From CAHJXG01 sp965277495 (GTDB lineage Bacteria; Pseudomonadota; Alphaproteobacteria; Acetobacterales; Acetobacteraceae), in NCBI GenBank assembly GCA_965277495.1, contig OZ255824.1, forward strand, positions 3,720,001 to 3,784,000: 64,000 nt of DNA, read 5' to 3'. The notes under the pieces were generated by a model. It was not told the origin of the DNA. It saw nothing but the letters and a program-made list of their open reading frames with translations, and did not search any database. A program made the translations under genes and the position numbers. Shown here piece by piece: positions 21,890-31,629 of this stretch. Position 1 is the first letter of the stretch. Every line of letters starts with the position of its first letter.

Positions 21890-23043
21890 ATGTCCAGCAT
21901 GGTCGCGAGTGCCCATAACCTACAACATGACGAGTTGGTCATCCGCCTGCAGCAACAGGAGATGGTCGCCGACTTTGGCGTCTATGCCCTTGGGTCCGCC
22001 GGCTTGGAAGCCGTTTTGGACGAGGCGTGCCGTGTCGCGTCGACTGGGCTACGGACGAAGTACGCGAAGCTACTGCGTCATCAGCCTGAGGCCGGCAACT
22101 TACGGGTGATTGCCGGTATCGGCTGGCGTCCCGGGGTGGTGGGCCATGCGACCGTCGACGATGGCCAGGGCAGCGCGGCCGGTTATGCCCTGCAGATTGG
22201 CGAACCCGTGTTGTCGAACAACTTGGCCGCGGACAAGCGTTTCCGCACGCCTACGCTACTGGTCGAGCATGGCGTCCATAGCGCGATCAACGTGCCCATC
22301 GCCGGTCCCGTCCCCTTCGGTGTGATCGAGGTCGATGGCACGCTCCGGGGCGAGTTCGTCGCCGCCGACATTTCGTTCCTGCAGTCCCTAGCCAACGTGC
22401 TTGTCGCAACGCTCGCCCGGCATGGGACAGAGCAGGCCAAGGACCAGCTCCTGCGCGAAAAGGACCTGTTGATGCAGGAGGTGCATCACCGGGTGAAGAA
22501 CAGCCTTCAACTGGTGCGAACGCTGCTGCATCTCCAGGCGCGCACCGTGGCCGACGACGTCAAGATAGAACTGGAAAAGGCCGCCCGGCGGATCATGACG
22601 ATCAGCGCCGTGCATCAGCGCCTGTAAACAGCGGATCGGTGACGCAGACCGACGCCGCCGCATACTTGCGGATGCTCGTGGCCGACATGCAACCCATGCT
22701 GTCGAACCCGGCGTCCGAACGGCCAATCGTGGTCCAGGCCGAGCCGCTGCTGTTGCCGGCCGACCAAATCACGCCCTTGGGCCTCATAACGTCCGAGCTG
22801 GTGACGAATGCGCTGAAGCACGGCGCTGGCCGCGTGCTGGTCAGCCTCAGCCCGGCGCCACAGGGATTGCAACTACGGGTCGAGGACGAGGGGCCAGGCT
22901 TCCCGCCGGAGTTCGACGCCCGCCATTCGGCCGGGCTTGGCATGCGGCTGGTAGTGGCGCTCGCTAAGGGCAATCCGTTGCAAGCGGTGGTCATCGACCG
23001 ATCGGTCCCGCATGGCTGCGTCGTTGCCACGATCAAGCCATAG
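21890..23043 (+). pseudogene. GAF-HisKA_2 sensor histidine kinase, broken by a one-base frameshift
   Basis: The first frame (21890-22627, 245 residues) encodes a GAF domain (about 30-175) and a HisKA_2 dimerisation/phosphoacceptor region with H200 in EVHHRVKNSLQLV. It stops at a TAA just after VHQRL. The second frame (to 23043) starts in the other register and encodes the HATPase with the N box ELVTNALKHG and the G boxes DEGPG and GLGMRL. Adding one base in the TAA would read RLY-N-S-G-S-V-T-Q-T-D, the usual RLY motif and linker of this family, giving one kinase of about 384 residues. The second part has no ribosome binding site. A real recent mutation or a sequencing error are both possible. 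It lies 100 bases after tRNA-Tyr and ends 3 bases from the convergent xthA. Confidence 0.82.
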
Positions 23044-23046
23044 GGC

Positions 23047-23829
23047 TCAGGCAAGCTCCACGACCACGGGAACGTGATCCGACGGCTGGGTTTGGGCGCG
23101 CTCGGCGCGGTCGGGCAGCGCCGAGACCAGCCGTTCCGCCAGGCCTGGCGATAGCAGGGCATGGTCGATGCGCAATCCCTGGTCCCGCGGCCAGGCGCCG
23201 GCTTGATAATCCCAGAATGTGTAAACCGGGCCAGACGGCTGCAGGGCGCGGATCGCGTCCGTGAGGCCGAGCCACTGGATTGCACGGAACCTGGCCCGCG
23301 TGTCCGGCCGCACCAGCGCATCGTGCGGCGACAGCGTGCCAGGGGCGTAATCCTCGTCGGTTGGGCACACATTGTAGTCGCCGGCGAATATCATTGGCTG
23401 GTCGGCATCCAGCAACGTGCGGGCACGGTCGGCCAGCAGCTCCATCCAGCGGAGCTTATAGCCGAACCCGGCCTCGCCGCCGGAATTGCCGTTCGGCAGA
23501 TACAGATTGCCGACGGTGATCGGCCCAGCAGCGTCGGGAACCTGCACTTCGATATAGCGGGCCTGCGCATCGTCCTCGGGTAATCCAGGCAGGCCGCGAT
23601 GCATTACCTCGACCGGAATGCGGGACAGGATCGCCACCCCGTTATATGATTTCTGGCCGACGATGCTTGCATTGTAACCGGCCGCTTCGAATGCAGCGGC
23701 GGGGAACTGCGCCGCCTCGCACTTGATCTCCTGCAGCAAAAGCAGGTCCGGCTGCACGCGGGCCAGCCAGTCAGCCACCAGCCGCTCGCGCATGCGTATG
23801 GAGTTGACGTTCCAGGTCGCGATCCGCAC
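23047..23829 (-). CDS. xthA: Exodeoxyribonuclease III
   Basis: Mg-dependent AP endonuclease and 3'-5' exonuclease for base-excision repair. The 260 residues start with MRIATWNVNSIRMR and show the metal-binding glutamate in LLLLQEIKC, the catalytic FAGDYNVCPTDEDY (Asp and Asn), and the terminal PSDHVPVVVEL histidine. GNLYLPNGNSGG and RIDHALLSP are the other family signatures. The gene is convergent with the broken histidine kinase. Confidence 0.95.
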   Translation of the reverse strand: MRIATWNVNSIRMRERLVADWLARVQPDLLLLQEIKCEAAQFPAAAFEAAGYNASIVGQKSYNGVAILSRIPVEVMHRGLPGLPEDDAQARYIEVQVPDAAGPITVGNLYLPNGNSGGEAGFGYKLRWMELLADRARTLLDADQPMIFAGDYNVCPTDEDYAPGTLSPHDALVRPDTRARFRAIQWLGLTDAIRALQPSGPVYTFWDYQAGAWPRDQGLRIDHALLSPGLAERLVSALPDRAERAQTQPSDHVPVVVELA

Positions 23830-23863
23830 CGGGCGCTGCTAAACGGCTATTTCAATGACCGCC

Positions 23864-24223
23864 CTAGTCGACCGCAAAGCTGGTGCCGCAGCCGCAGGCG
23901 GAGGTCGCATTCGGGTTGCGTATCGTGAAATGCGCGCCCATCAGCTCGTCCGTGTAGTCGAGTTGCGACCCGGCCAACAGGTCCATGCTGGCGCTATCGA
24001 CCAGAACGCGGGCGCCTTGCGCCTCGACGACCAGATCGTCCGGCTGGGCGGTTTCATCCAGCTCGAACTTGTATTGGAAACCGCTGCAGCCGCCGGCCAG
24101 CACGGCGACGCGCAACGCAGCCGGACGGGCCTGCGCCGCAACGATCTCCGCCACCCGTTCGGCGGCGCGGTCGGATACGGAGAAGCGGGCGAGTTCACTG
24201 ATGCTGTTCATGCTGGAAGACAT
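23864..24223 (-). CDS. A-type iron-sulfur carrier (IscA/ErpA family)
   Basis: Carries and inserts iron-sulfur clusters into target proteins. The 119 residues contain the three conserved cysteines: one in LAGGCSGFQYKFEL and two in SACGCGTSF. NPNATSACGCG near the C-terminus is typical of the ErpA/HesB branch. Starts at a GTG (24241), ATG 24223 and ATG 24211 are possible; 24223 is used because the extension before it is Arg-rich. It ends 34 bases before xthA on the same strand and diverges from dgt. Confidence 0.92.
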   Translation of the reverse strand: MSSSMNSISELARFSVSDRAAERVAEIVAAQARPAALRVAVLAGGCSGFQYKFELDETAQPDDLVVEAQGARVLVDSASMDLLAGSQLDYTDELMGAHFTIRNPNATSACGCGTSFAVD

Positions 24224-24295
24224 AGCGCGTCTGACCTTCACATTGAAGATGCCGCCGGTTCGGTGTTAAGCCCGCACGCTCGTATAGTCAGGCCC

Positions 24296-25444
24296 ATGCC
24301 CCACGCCCCCTACGCCGTCCGGCCCGAGACCTCACGCGGGCGCCTGTATCCGGAGCCGGAGAGCCCCGCCCGCAGCCCGTGGCAGCGCGACCGCGACCGG
24401 GTGATCCACAGCTCGGCATTCCGCAAGCTACAATACAAAACTCAAGTCTTCGTTAATCACGAGGGTGACTATTATAGGACGCGGCTGACCCATAGCCTGG
24501 AAGTCGCGCAGATTGCCCGGTCCATCGCAAGGGAACTGCGCCTGGACGAGGACCTGACGGAGGCGCTGGCACTTGCGCACGACCTGGGCCATCCGCCGTT
24601 CGGTCACGCCGGCGAGGAAGGGCTGAACAACTGCATGAAGGCCTATGGCGGCTTTGACCATAACGCCCAGAGCCTGCGCATCGTGACCAAGCTCGAAAGC
24701 CGCTATGCCGCGTTCGATGGCCTGAACCTCACGTGGGAGACGCTGGAGGGCCTGGCCAAGCACAACGGGCCATTGCGCCATCCGCCGCCCTACATCGCGG
24801 AATACAACGCGCGCCATCCGCTCGACCTGCACACCCAGGCTGGGGGTGAGGCGCAGGTGGCGGCGATGGCCGACGACATCGCGTATCACAGCCACGACCT
24901 CGATGACGGCATGCGCGCCGGGCTGTTCGGGCCGGACGACGTGGCGCATTTGCCGGTGGTCGGCGCGGCGCTGGCGCTGGCTCGCCGATCCAGCCTCGAC
25001 GTGCCGCCGCCACGGCTGCGGCACGAGACGATCCGCCGGGTGATCAACAGCTTTGCCACGGACCTGACGGACGAAAGCCGGCGGCGGATCGCGGCGCTCG
25101 ATCCCGTGGACGCCGAGGCGATCCGCCGCGCCAAGAAGCCGGTCATCGCGTTCAGCCCGGCCATGGCGGAGGCGAACCGCGCCGTTAAGGAATTCTTATT
25201 CGCCCGCATGTATAGGCATTGGCGGGTGAACCGCATGAGCAACAAATCCCGCCGGGTGACGGAGTCGCTGTTCACCCTGCTGCATGAGGACACCAGCATC
25301 CTGCCGGATGGCTGGCGGACGCTCGCCGGCGAGAAGGATGGCCCGCGTGCGGCGCTCACCGTTGCGGACTACATTGCCGGCATGACCGACCGCTTCGCCC
25401 TGGACGAGCACCGCCGCCTGACCGATCCTTACATCACCGGCTAG
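24296..25444 (+). CDS. dgt: Deoxyguanosinetriphosphate triphosphohydrolase-like protein
   Basis: HD-domain dNTP triphosphohydrolase, releasing tripolyphosphate from deoxynucleotides and thus tuning the dNTP pool. The 382 residues begin RGRLYPEPESPARSPWQRDRDRVIHS-style sequence typical of type-2 dGTPases, with the metal-binding histidine in RTRLTHSLEVAQ, the HD pair in ALAHDLGHPPFGHAGE and a third aspartate in AMADDIAYHSHDLDDG. The start is the ATG giving MPHAPYAVRPE. It precedes argS by 4 bases, the order typical for alphaproteobacteria. Confidence 0.93.
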   Translation: MPHAPYAVRPETSRGRLYPEPESPARSPWQRDRDRVIHSSAFRKLQYKTQVFVNHEGDYYRTRLTHSLEVAQIARSIARELRLDEDLTEALALAHDLGHPPFGHAGEEGLNNCMKAYGGFDHNAQSLRIVTKLESRYAAFDGLNLTWETLEGLAKHNGPLRHPPPYIAEYNARHPLDLHTQAGGEAQVAAMADDIAYHSHDLDDGMRAGLFGPDDVAHLPVVGAALALARRSSLDVPPPRLRHETIRRVINSFATDLTDESRRRIAALDPVDAEAIRRAKKPVIAFSPAMAEANRAVKEFLFARMYRHWRVNRMSNKSRRVTESLFTLLHEDTSILPDGWRTLAGEKDGPRAALTVADYIAGMTDRFALDEHRRLTDPYITG

Positions 25445-25448
25445 CAGG

Positions 25449-27248
25449 ATGAGAACAGTGCCAGAAAACATCTATGCCCGCGTGCGTTCGGCGGTGGTGA
25501 CCGCGTTGCACTCGGTCGTGCCCGACCTGCCGGACGACGTGGCCGCCCGGGTCGAGGTGAGCCCGGCGCGCGAGACGGCGCATGGCGACATGGCGACCAA
25601 TGCCGCAATGGTCAGCGCGAAGGCCGCCCGGCAGCCGCCGGCACGCATCGCCCAGGCGCTGGCGGCGGCGTTGGCGGACGGCGCGGACGTACTGCGCGCC
25701 GAGCCGGCCGGGCCGGGCTTCGTGAATCTGCATCTACGTCCGGACAGCCTGCGCGCCACGCTGCCGGCGATCCTGCACGAGGGCGAGGCGTTCGGAGCGA
25801 GCGGCGTGGGGCAGGGACGGCGGGTGAACGTCGAGTATGTTTCCGCCAATCCGACGGGGCCCATGCACATTGGGCACTGCCGCGGCGCCGTGGTGGGTGA
25901 TGCGCTGGCGAACCTGCTGGCGAAGGCGGGCTTCGTGGTGACGAAAGAGTACTACATCAACGACGCCGGGGCGCAGGTGGCGGCGCTGGCCTGGGCGGCC
26001 TACTGGCGCTACCTGCAAGCCGTCGGCACCCCGTTGTCGGAGGACGAGTTCGCCGCCGCGGTGCCCGGCGGCCTGCAGTACCGCGGCGACTACCTTGTGC
26101 CAGTGGGCGAGGCGTTGCGGGCCGAGTATCGCAATGAGCTGGCCGGGCGCGGCGGCGCCGTGGCCGGCACGGCGTTGTGGTTTGACCGGGTCCGTGCCTT
26201 CACGGTCGCTGCGATGATGGCGTCGATCCGGGCGGACCTGGCGCAGCTCGGCGTGCAGCCTGACGTGTTCACCTCGGAACGCGCATTGCTGGAATCGGGT
26301 GCGCCGGATCGGTTGATCGACCAGTTGCGCGCGCAGGGACTGATCTATGAGGGCGTGCTGGAACCGCCGAAGGGCAAGACCCACGAGGATTGGGAGCCGC
26401 GCGAACAGACGCTGTTCCGCGCGACCGATTTCGGCGACGACGTCGATCGTCCGCTGCGCAAGTCGGACGGGTCGAACACCTATTTCGCCAACGACATCGC
26501 CTACCATGCCGACAAGATCGCCCGCGGCGCCGAGCTGCTGATCGACGTGCTGGGCGCCGATCACGGCGGCTATGTGCCGCGGATGAAGGCGGCGGTGCGG
26601 GCCATTGCCGGCGACCGCCCGGTGCGGCTGGAGGTCGTGCTGTGCCAGATCGTGCGGGTGATGCGCCGCGGCGAGCCGGTGCGCATGTCGAAACGCGCCG
26701 GCACCTACGTGACGCTCGCCGACCTGATCGATGAGGTCGGGCGCGACGCGGTGCGCTTCACCATGCTGACCCGCAAGGCCGACGCGCAGATGGATTTCGA
26801 CCTCGATGCGGTGGTGGCGCAGACGCGCGAGAACCCGGTGTTCTACGTGCAATACGCCCATGCGCGGTGCCGGTCGGTGCTGCGTGCGGCGACGGAGACG
26901 TATGGCGCCGGCGCCGTCGCACCCGATGCGTTGGCCCAGGTTCCGCTGGACAGCCTGCAAGACGGGGCCGAGCTGGCGCTGATACGCCGGCTGGCATCGT
27001 GGCCCCGTACGGTGGAAAGCGCGGCTTTTGCACAGGAACCGCACCGGATTGCGTTTTTTCTCTATGACTTGGCGGGCGACTTTCATATGCTATGGAACCG
27101 TGGTCGTGACGACTCGGCATTGAGGTTCCTGCAGGCGGACCGGCGTGACGAGACGATGGCCCGATTGGCTCTGGTCGCTGCGACGGCGATGGTCATCCGT
27201 TCCGGACTCGCGGTGCTTGGGGTGGAACCTGTGGAGGAGATGCGCTGA
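25449..27248 (+). CDS. argS: Arginyl-tRNA synthetase
   Basis: Class I aminoacyl-tRNA synthetase that charges tRNA-Arg. The 599 residues include the N-terminal additional domain (1-125), the HIGH-type motif PTGPMHIGHCRGAVVGD near residue 135, a KMSKS equivalent in VRMSKRAGTYVTL near residue 415, and the DALR anticodon-binding domain at the C-terminus. The ATG directly after an AGCAGG element is used; a GTG nine bases later is an alternative. It is followed after 3 bases by the SPOR gene. Confidence 0.97.
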   Translation: MRTVPENIYARVRSAVVTALHSVVPDLPDDVAARVEVSPARETAHGDMATNAAMVSAKAARQPPARIAQALAAALADGADVLRAEPAGPGFVNLHLRPDSLRATLPAILHEGEAFGASGVGQGRRVNVEYVSANPTGPMHIGHCRGAVVGDALANLLAKAGFVVTKEYYINDAGAQVAALAWAAYWRYLQAVGTPLSEDEFAAAVPGGLQYRGDYLVPVGEALRAEYRNELAGRGGAVAGTALWFDRVRAFTVAAMMASIRADLAQLGVQPDVFTSERALLESGAPDRLIDQLRAQGLIYEGVLEPPKGKTHEDWEPREQTLFRATDFGDDVDRPLRKSDGSNTYFANDIAYHADKIARGAELLIDVLGADHGGYVPRMKAAVRAIAGDRPVRLEVVLCQIVRVMRRGEPVRMSKRAGTYVTLADLIDEVGRDAVRFTMLTRKADAQMDFDLDAVVAQTRENPVFYVQYAHARCRSVLRAATETYGAGAVAPDALAQVPLDSLQDGAELALIRRLASWPRTVESAAFAQEPHRIAFFLYDLAGDFHMLWNRGRDDSALRFLQADRRDETMARLALVAATAMVIRSGLAVLGVEPVEEMR

Positions 27249-27251
27249 ACC

Positions 27252-28010
27252 GTGCCGAATGATTTGCATTTCCCCAACGCCACAAGTGGTTCAGGCCCGG
27301 TGCACTTGTCTTATCGGGCACGCCGCCCCGGCATGGACAAGGGCACGAAATATCTGCTGTCCGCCGCGGCCGGGCTGGGTGGATTGTTGCTGGTCGGCAT
27401 GGCGAGCTGGGCATTGATCGGCGGCCATAGCACCGTGGTCCCGGTGATCGAGGCCGATACCCGGCCGATCCGTGTCAAGCCGGAAAATGCCGGCGGGCTG
27501 CAGGTGGTTGGGGCCGAGGACCAGGTCATGGGCGGTCAAGGAGCCCAGACCTATGCCATGGCGCCCACCGCGGAGACCCCGGCGCGGGAGGCTCTGCGCG
27601 CGCAAAACCCGCCACAGGCGCGTGCGCCGGTGGCCTCGCCCACGGCCGCGATCCCGCCGGAAACCGTGGCCGTCATTCCGCCAGCCGCGAGCCCGCCTGC
27701 CGCCGCGGCAGTGCAACACCCCGCTGCCCCGGCCCAGGCCACACGTGCGCCCGTGGTGTCCGCGCCGGGAGCGGTCGTGCAACTGGCCGCGGTGGACAGC
27801 GAGCAGGTGGCGCAGTCGGAATGGCAACGGCTGGCCAAGCGCATGCCCGACCTGCTCAACGACCACCGGCCTCTCCTGCAACGAGCGGATCACGACGGCC
27901 ACGTCGTCTGGCGCGTGCGCACCGGCGGTTTTGCCGACATTGCCGAGGCGACGAGCTTTTGCGCCCGCGTGCGCTCCAAGGGCGGGGCCTGTTCCATCGC
28001 CAACTTCTGA
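27252..28010 (+). CDS. SPOR domain membrane protein
   Basis: Predicted inner-membrane, periplasm-facing protein that binds denuded peptidoglycan glycan strands at division sites. The 252 residues comprise a short cytoplasmic N-terminus, one transmembrane helix (about 33-57, KYLLSAAAGLGGLLLVGM), a long Pro/Ala-rich linker (about 95-165), and a C-terminal SPOR-like domain from about 168 (VVQLAAVDSEQVAQSEWQRL to ARVRSKGGACSIANF). It starts with GTG 3 bases after argS and lies before nagZ, so a role in cell-wall turnover and division fits the context. Confidence 0.85.
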   Translation: MPNDLHFPNATSGSGPVHLSYRARRPGMDKGTKYLLSAAAGLGGLLLVGMASWALIGGHSTVVPVIEADTRPIRVKPENAGGLQVVGAEDQVMGGQGAQTYAMAPTAETPAREALRAQNPPQARAPVASPTAAIPPETVAVIPPAASPPAAAAVQHPAAPAQATRAPVVSAPGAVVQLAAVDSEQVAQSEWQRLAKRMPDLLNDHRPLLQRADHDGHVVWRVRTGGFADIAEATSFCARVRSKGGACSIANF

Positions 28011-28020
28011 CCGGGTCCGC

Positions 28021-29031
28021 ATGAGGGCCGCTATCGTCGGCCTTGCCGGCCCGGCGCTCGGGGCCGAGGAGGCGGCATTGTTCCGCCAATACCGGCCCGC
28101 CGGCGCCATCCTGTTCGCCCGCAATGTCGAAGAACCCCGACAACTGGCGGCGCTCATCGCATCGCTGCGCGGCGTGTTGCCGGCGCATGGTGTCGTCGCC
28201 GTGGACCAGGAAGGCGGCCGTGTCGCCCGGTTGCGTCCGCCGCACTGGCGCGCCCACCCCGCCGCCGCACAGATCGGCGCGCTGTTCGACGGCGATCCAA
28301 TTGCCGGCGAGCGGGCCGCTTGGCTGACCGGGGCGCTCATTGGGCTGGATTGCGTCAACGCCGGGTTCGATGTGGCTTGCGCCCCGGTGCTCGATTTGCG
28401 GGTCGCCGGCGCGCATCAGGTGGTCGGCGACCGGGCTTATTCGACCGATCCCGGCGTCGTGGCCCGACTTGGCCGTGCGGTGTCGGACGGATTGCTGGCG
28501 GCTGGGGCGCAGCCGGTCGCAAAGCACGCGCCGGGCCATGGCCGGGCCGCGGTCGACAGCCATCTCGACCTGCCGCGCGTCGAGGCGGGCCAGGACCTCG
28601 CCGGCGACATGCGCCCCTTCGCACTCTGCGCGGCGCTGCCATGGATGATGACGGCGCACATCCTATATGCTGGGCTCGATGCTGATCAGCCGGCCACGCT
28701 GTCCGCGACCGTGATCCGGCAAATCATCCGGGGCCGGATTGGCTTCCAAGGAGTGCTCGTGTCCGATGACCTCGCGATGAATGCCCTGACCGGCAGCCCC
28801 GGTGAGCGTGCGGCCCGTGCGGTGGCGGCCGGCTGCGACATCGCGCTGCATTGCAGCGGCGTGCTGTCCGACACCGCCGGCGTATTGCAAAGCTGTCCGG
28901 AGATCACCGGCGCGGCCCTGGCCCGGCTCGCTGCGGCAAAGGGCATGGCTGCCGCCGCACGTCAGGCGTTGGACGGCGCTGATTTGGCGGACGAGCGGGA
29001 TCGGCTGTTCGCCCGGCAGGCGTCGGCATGA
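28021..29031 (+). CDS. nagZ: Beta-N-acetylhexosaminidase
   Basis: Glycoside hydrolase family 3 enzyme of peptidoglycan recycling that removes GlcNAc from anhydro-muropeptides in the cytoplasm. The 336 residues show VVAVDQEGGRVARL near residue 60, the NagZ signature KHAPGHGRAAVDSHLDLP (Asp/His dyad region), and the catalytic aspartate in GVLVSDDLAMNAL. The normal KHFPGHG is KHAPGHG here. The ATG is 10 bases after the SPOR gene; the stop overlaps the next start (ATGA). Confidence 0.94.
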   Translation: MRAAIVGLAGPALGAEEAALFRQYRPAGAILFARNVEEPRQLAALIASLRGVLPAHGVVAVDQEGGRVARLRPPHWRAHPAAAQIGALFDGDPIAGERAAWLTGALIGLDCVNAGFDVACAPVLDLRVAGAHQVVGDRAYSTDPGVVARLGRAVSDGLLAAGAQPVAKHAPGHGRAAVDSHLDLPRVEAGQDLAGDMRPFALCAALPWMMTAHILYAGLDADQPATLSATVIRQIIRGRIGFQGVLVSDDLAMNALTGSPGERAARAVAAGCDIALHCSGVLSDTAGVLQSCPEITGAALARLAAAKGMAAAARQALDGADLADERDRLFARQASA

Positions 29032-29729
29032 CCGGGTTGCTGCTCCAGATCGTTGTGGCCGCCATTCCGGTGATCTTCGCGATCACCTTGCACGAGGCCG
29101 CGCACGGCTATGCTGCGTTGGCACTGGGCGACGACACCGCGAAGACCATGGGCCGCCTGTCGGTCAATCCGTTGCGGCATGTGGACCGGGTCGGCACCCT
29201 GCTGGTGCCGGGCGTGCTGATGCTGGGCCAGTTGATTTCGCTTGGGCGGGTGGTGTTCCTGTTCGGCTGGGCAAAACCGGTGCCGGTCTCGGCCTGGCGG
29301 TTCGCCAATCCGCGCCGGGGCATGATGCTGGTCGCGGCGGCCGGGCCGGCGGTCAACTTCTTCCTGGCCTGGCTCGCGGCGCTGCTGGTCCATGGCGAGT
29401 CATTGCTGCCGGACGCGGCCGGCGATGTCGTCGACACCATGCTGCAAACGTTCATCCTGGCCAACCTGGTGCTTGGACTGTTCAACCTCCTGCCGATCCC
29501 GCCGCTGGACGGCGGACGCATCGTCGTCGGCCTGTTGCCGGAACGGATGGCCGACGCATGGGCGCGGCTGGAGCGTGCGGGCATCGTCATCGTCCTGCTG
29601 CTCGTGTTCCTGCTGCCCCGGCTGCTGGCCGAGTTCGGCATCCAGTTCGATCCCGTCGGCCGCGCGCTCAACACCGGCCTGCCCTGGGCGTTCGACCTGG
29701 TTTACCGCCTGGCGTTCCATGACGCCTGA
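29028..29729 (+). CDS. M50 family site-2 protease-like membrane protein
   Basis: Polytopic membrane metalloprotease of the S2P/Rv2869-like compact type. The 233 residues contain the zinc-binding HEAAH in helix 1-2 (residue about 22), the third ligand region in NLLPIPPLDGGR near residue 160, and four to five hydrophobic segments. No PDZ domain is present, so it belongs to the short M50 group rather than to RseP. Its substrate is unknown; genes of this kind are regularly found between nagZ and scpA in alphaproteobacteria. Confidence 0.9.
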   Translation: MTGLLLQIVVAAIPVIFAITLHEAAHGYAALALGDDTAKTMGRLSVNPLRHVDRVGTLLVPGVLMLGQLISLGRVVFLFGWAKPVPVSAWRFANPRRGMMLVAAAGPAVNFFLAWLAALLVHGESLLPDAAGDVVDTMLQTFILANLVLGLFNLLPIPPLDGGRIVVGLLPERMADAWARLERAGIVIVLLLVFLLPRLLAEFGIQFDPVGRALNTGLPWAFDLVYRLAFHDA

Positions 29730-30470
29730 CGCGCCCCGGGCGGACGCGGCGGACGGCCTGCTGCTTCAGCTTGACGGCTTCGCGGGGCCGATGGACCTGC
29801 TGCTCGACCTGGCCCGCAGGCAGAAGGTCGACCTGGCGCGTATCTCGATCCTGTCGCTGGTTGAGCAATATCTGGCGATTGTCGGCGGTGCGCGCCAAAT
29901 CCGGCTCGAGCTTGCGGCGGATTGGCTGGTGATGGCAGCCTGGCTGACCTGGCTCAAGTCCCGCTTGCTGCTGCCCATCAGCGCCGATGACCCGGTCGAT
30001 GCGGAGCTTGCGGCCGACGTACTTGCCAGCCGCCTGCAGGACCTGCAGGCCGTTCGCACCGCCGCCGCATGGCTTACCGCAAGGCCGCAACTCGGGCATA
30101 AGGTATTCGGGCGCGGCGCACCTGAGCGCTTCACCGAATTCGACCGGTCCCGCCTCCAGGCCGACGTGCCGGGGCTGTTGCGCGGCTATATCGCCGCGTT
30201 GCGCCGGGCGGGCGGGCAACGGCGGTATCGGCCACGGCGCCTCGCGCTCTGGACCGTGCAGGACGCGCTGGCCCGGCTCGAGGCGATGCTGGGCAGCCGT
30301 CCCGGTTGGATCAGCCTCAGCTATTTCCTGCCGCCGCAGGTCACGGCGCCGCTCGACCGCCGCGCGGCGTTCGCCAGCACGCTGATCGCCGGGCTTGAGC
30401 TGGCGCGCAACGGGCAGGCCGACATCCGCCAGGACCGTCAATTCGGTCCGATCCTGCTGCGGGCCGGCGC

Positions 30471-30474
<4 letters not shown>
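29719..30474 (+). CDS. scpA: Segregation and condensation protein A
   Basis: Kleisin subunit that closes the SMC-ScpAB condensin ring. The 251 residues begin with the family pattern LLLQLDGFAGPMDLLLDLARRQKVDL, followed by ISILSLVEQYL and DWLVMAAWLTWLKSRLLLP. The start used overlaps the end of the protease gene by 11 bases. The stop overlaps the scpB start (ATGA). Confidence 0.95.
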
Positions 30475-31040
<566 letters not shown>

Positions 31041-31098
31041 TGCGGTTCCCCAGCCTCCGGTCCCGTGCTACTCAACCGCCGAAGGGGCGCAGCCTGCC

Positions 31099-31605
31099 AT
31101 GTTCGATCTAGCCTGGTCTGAAATCGCGTTGATCGGTGTGGTCGCACTCATTGCGATCGGGCCGAAAGACATGCCGGTCGCCATCAAGGCCGTCGCGCAG
31201 ATGGTCAAAAAGGCCCGGCGCATGGCGGCGGAGTTCCAAACCCACGTCGACGAGATGGTGCGCGAGGCGAACCTGCACGAGGTGCGCGATCAGATCAACG
31301 AAATCCGCAGCATGGACATCAAAGGCAAGATCCTGAACGCGGTGGACAATGACGGCTCGATCCGCCGCACGATGGCCGACCGCCCCTTCAACCCGTCGCC
31401 GCCGCCGGTGACGCCCGTGGTCCATGATGCGCCGGCCGAAACGGTAGTACAGCCGCACGCCGGCGACGTCATCGGGGCGCCCGATGCGCACGCGGGTCTG
31501 TCAACGATGATCCCGCCGGTTTACAGCGATCCCAGGGCCGCGCCGATCGTACAGCATGAGGTTGGCCGGCAAGAATCGGCGGCCCACTCCGCGCCGCACG
31601 CCTAG
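31099..31605 (+). CDS. tatB: Twin-arginine translocase subunit TatB
   Basis: Single-pass membrane protein forming the Tat substrate receptor with TatC. The 168 residues start MFDLAWSEIALIGVVALIAI, with the membrane helix about 6-21, the GPKDMP hinge at about 21-26 and a long amphipathic helix to about residue 65, followed by a Pro-rich tail. TatB-type sequence around the hinge (IGPKD rather than FG) separates it from TatA. No tatA gene lies between scpB and this gene; the 58-base gap is too small. Confidence 0.93.
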   Translation: MFDLAWSEIALIGVVALIAIGPKDMPVAIKAVAQMVKKARRMAAEFQTHVDEMVREANLHEVRDQINEIRSMDIKGKILNAVDNDGSIRRTMADRPFNPSPPPVTPVVHDAPAETVVQPHAGDVIGAPDAHAGLSTMIPPVYSDPRAAPIVQHEVGRQESAAHSAPHA

Positions 31606-31629
31606 CCCGACCGACTTCAGGACAGCATC

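Noticed and set aside
22639..23043. Stand-alone HATPase gene starting at GTG 22639
   Set aside because: There is no ribosome binding site, and the sequence just before it continues the linker of the upstream kinase in the shifted frame, so a frameshifted single gene is the simpler reading.
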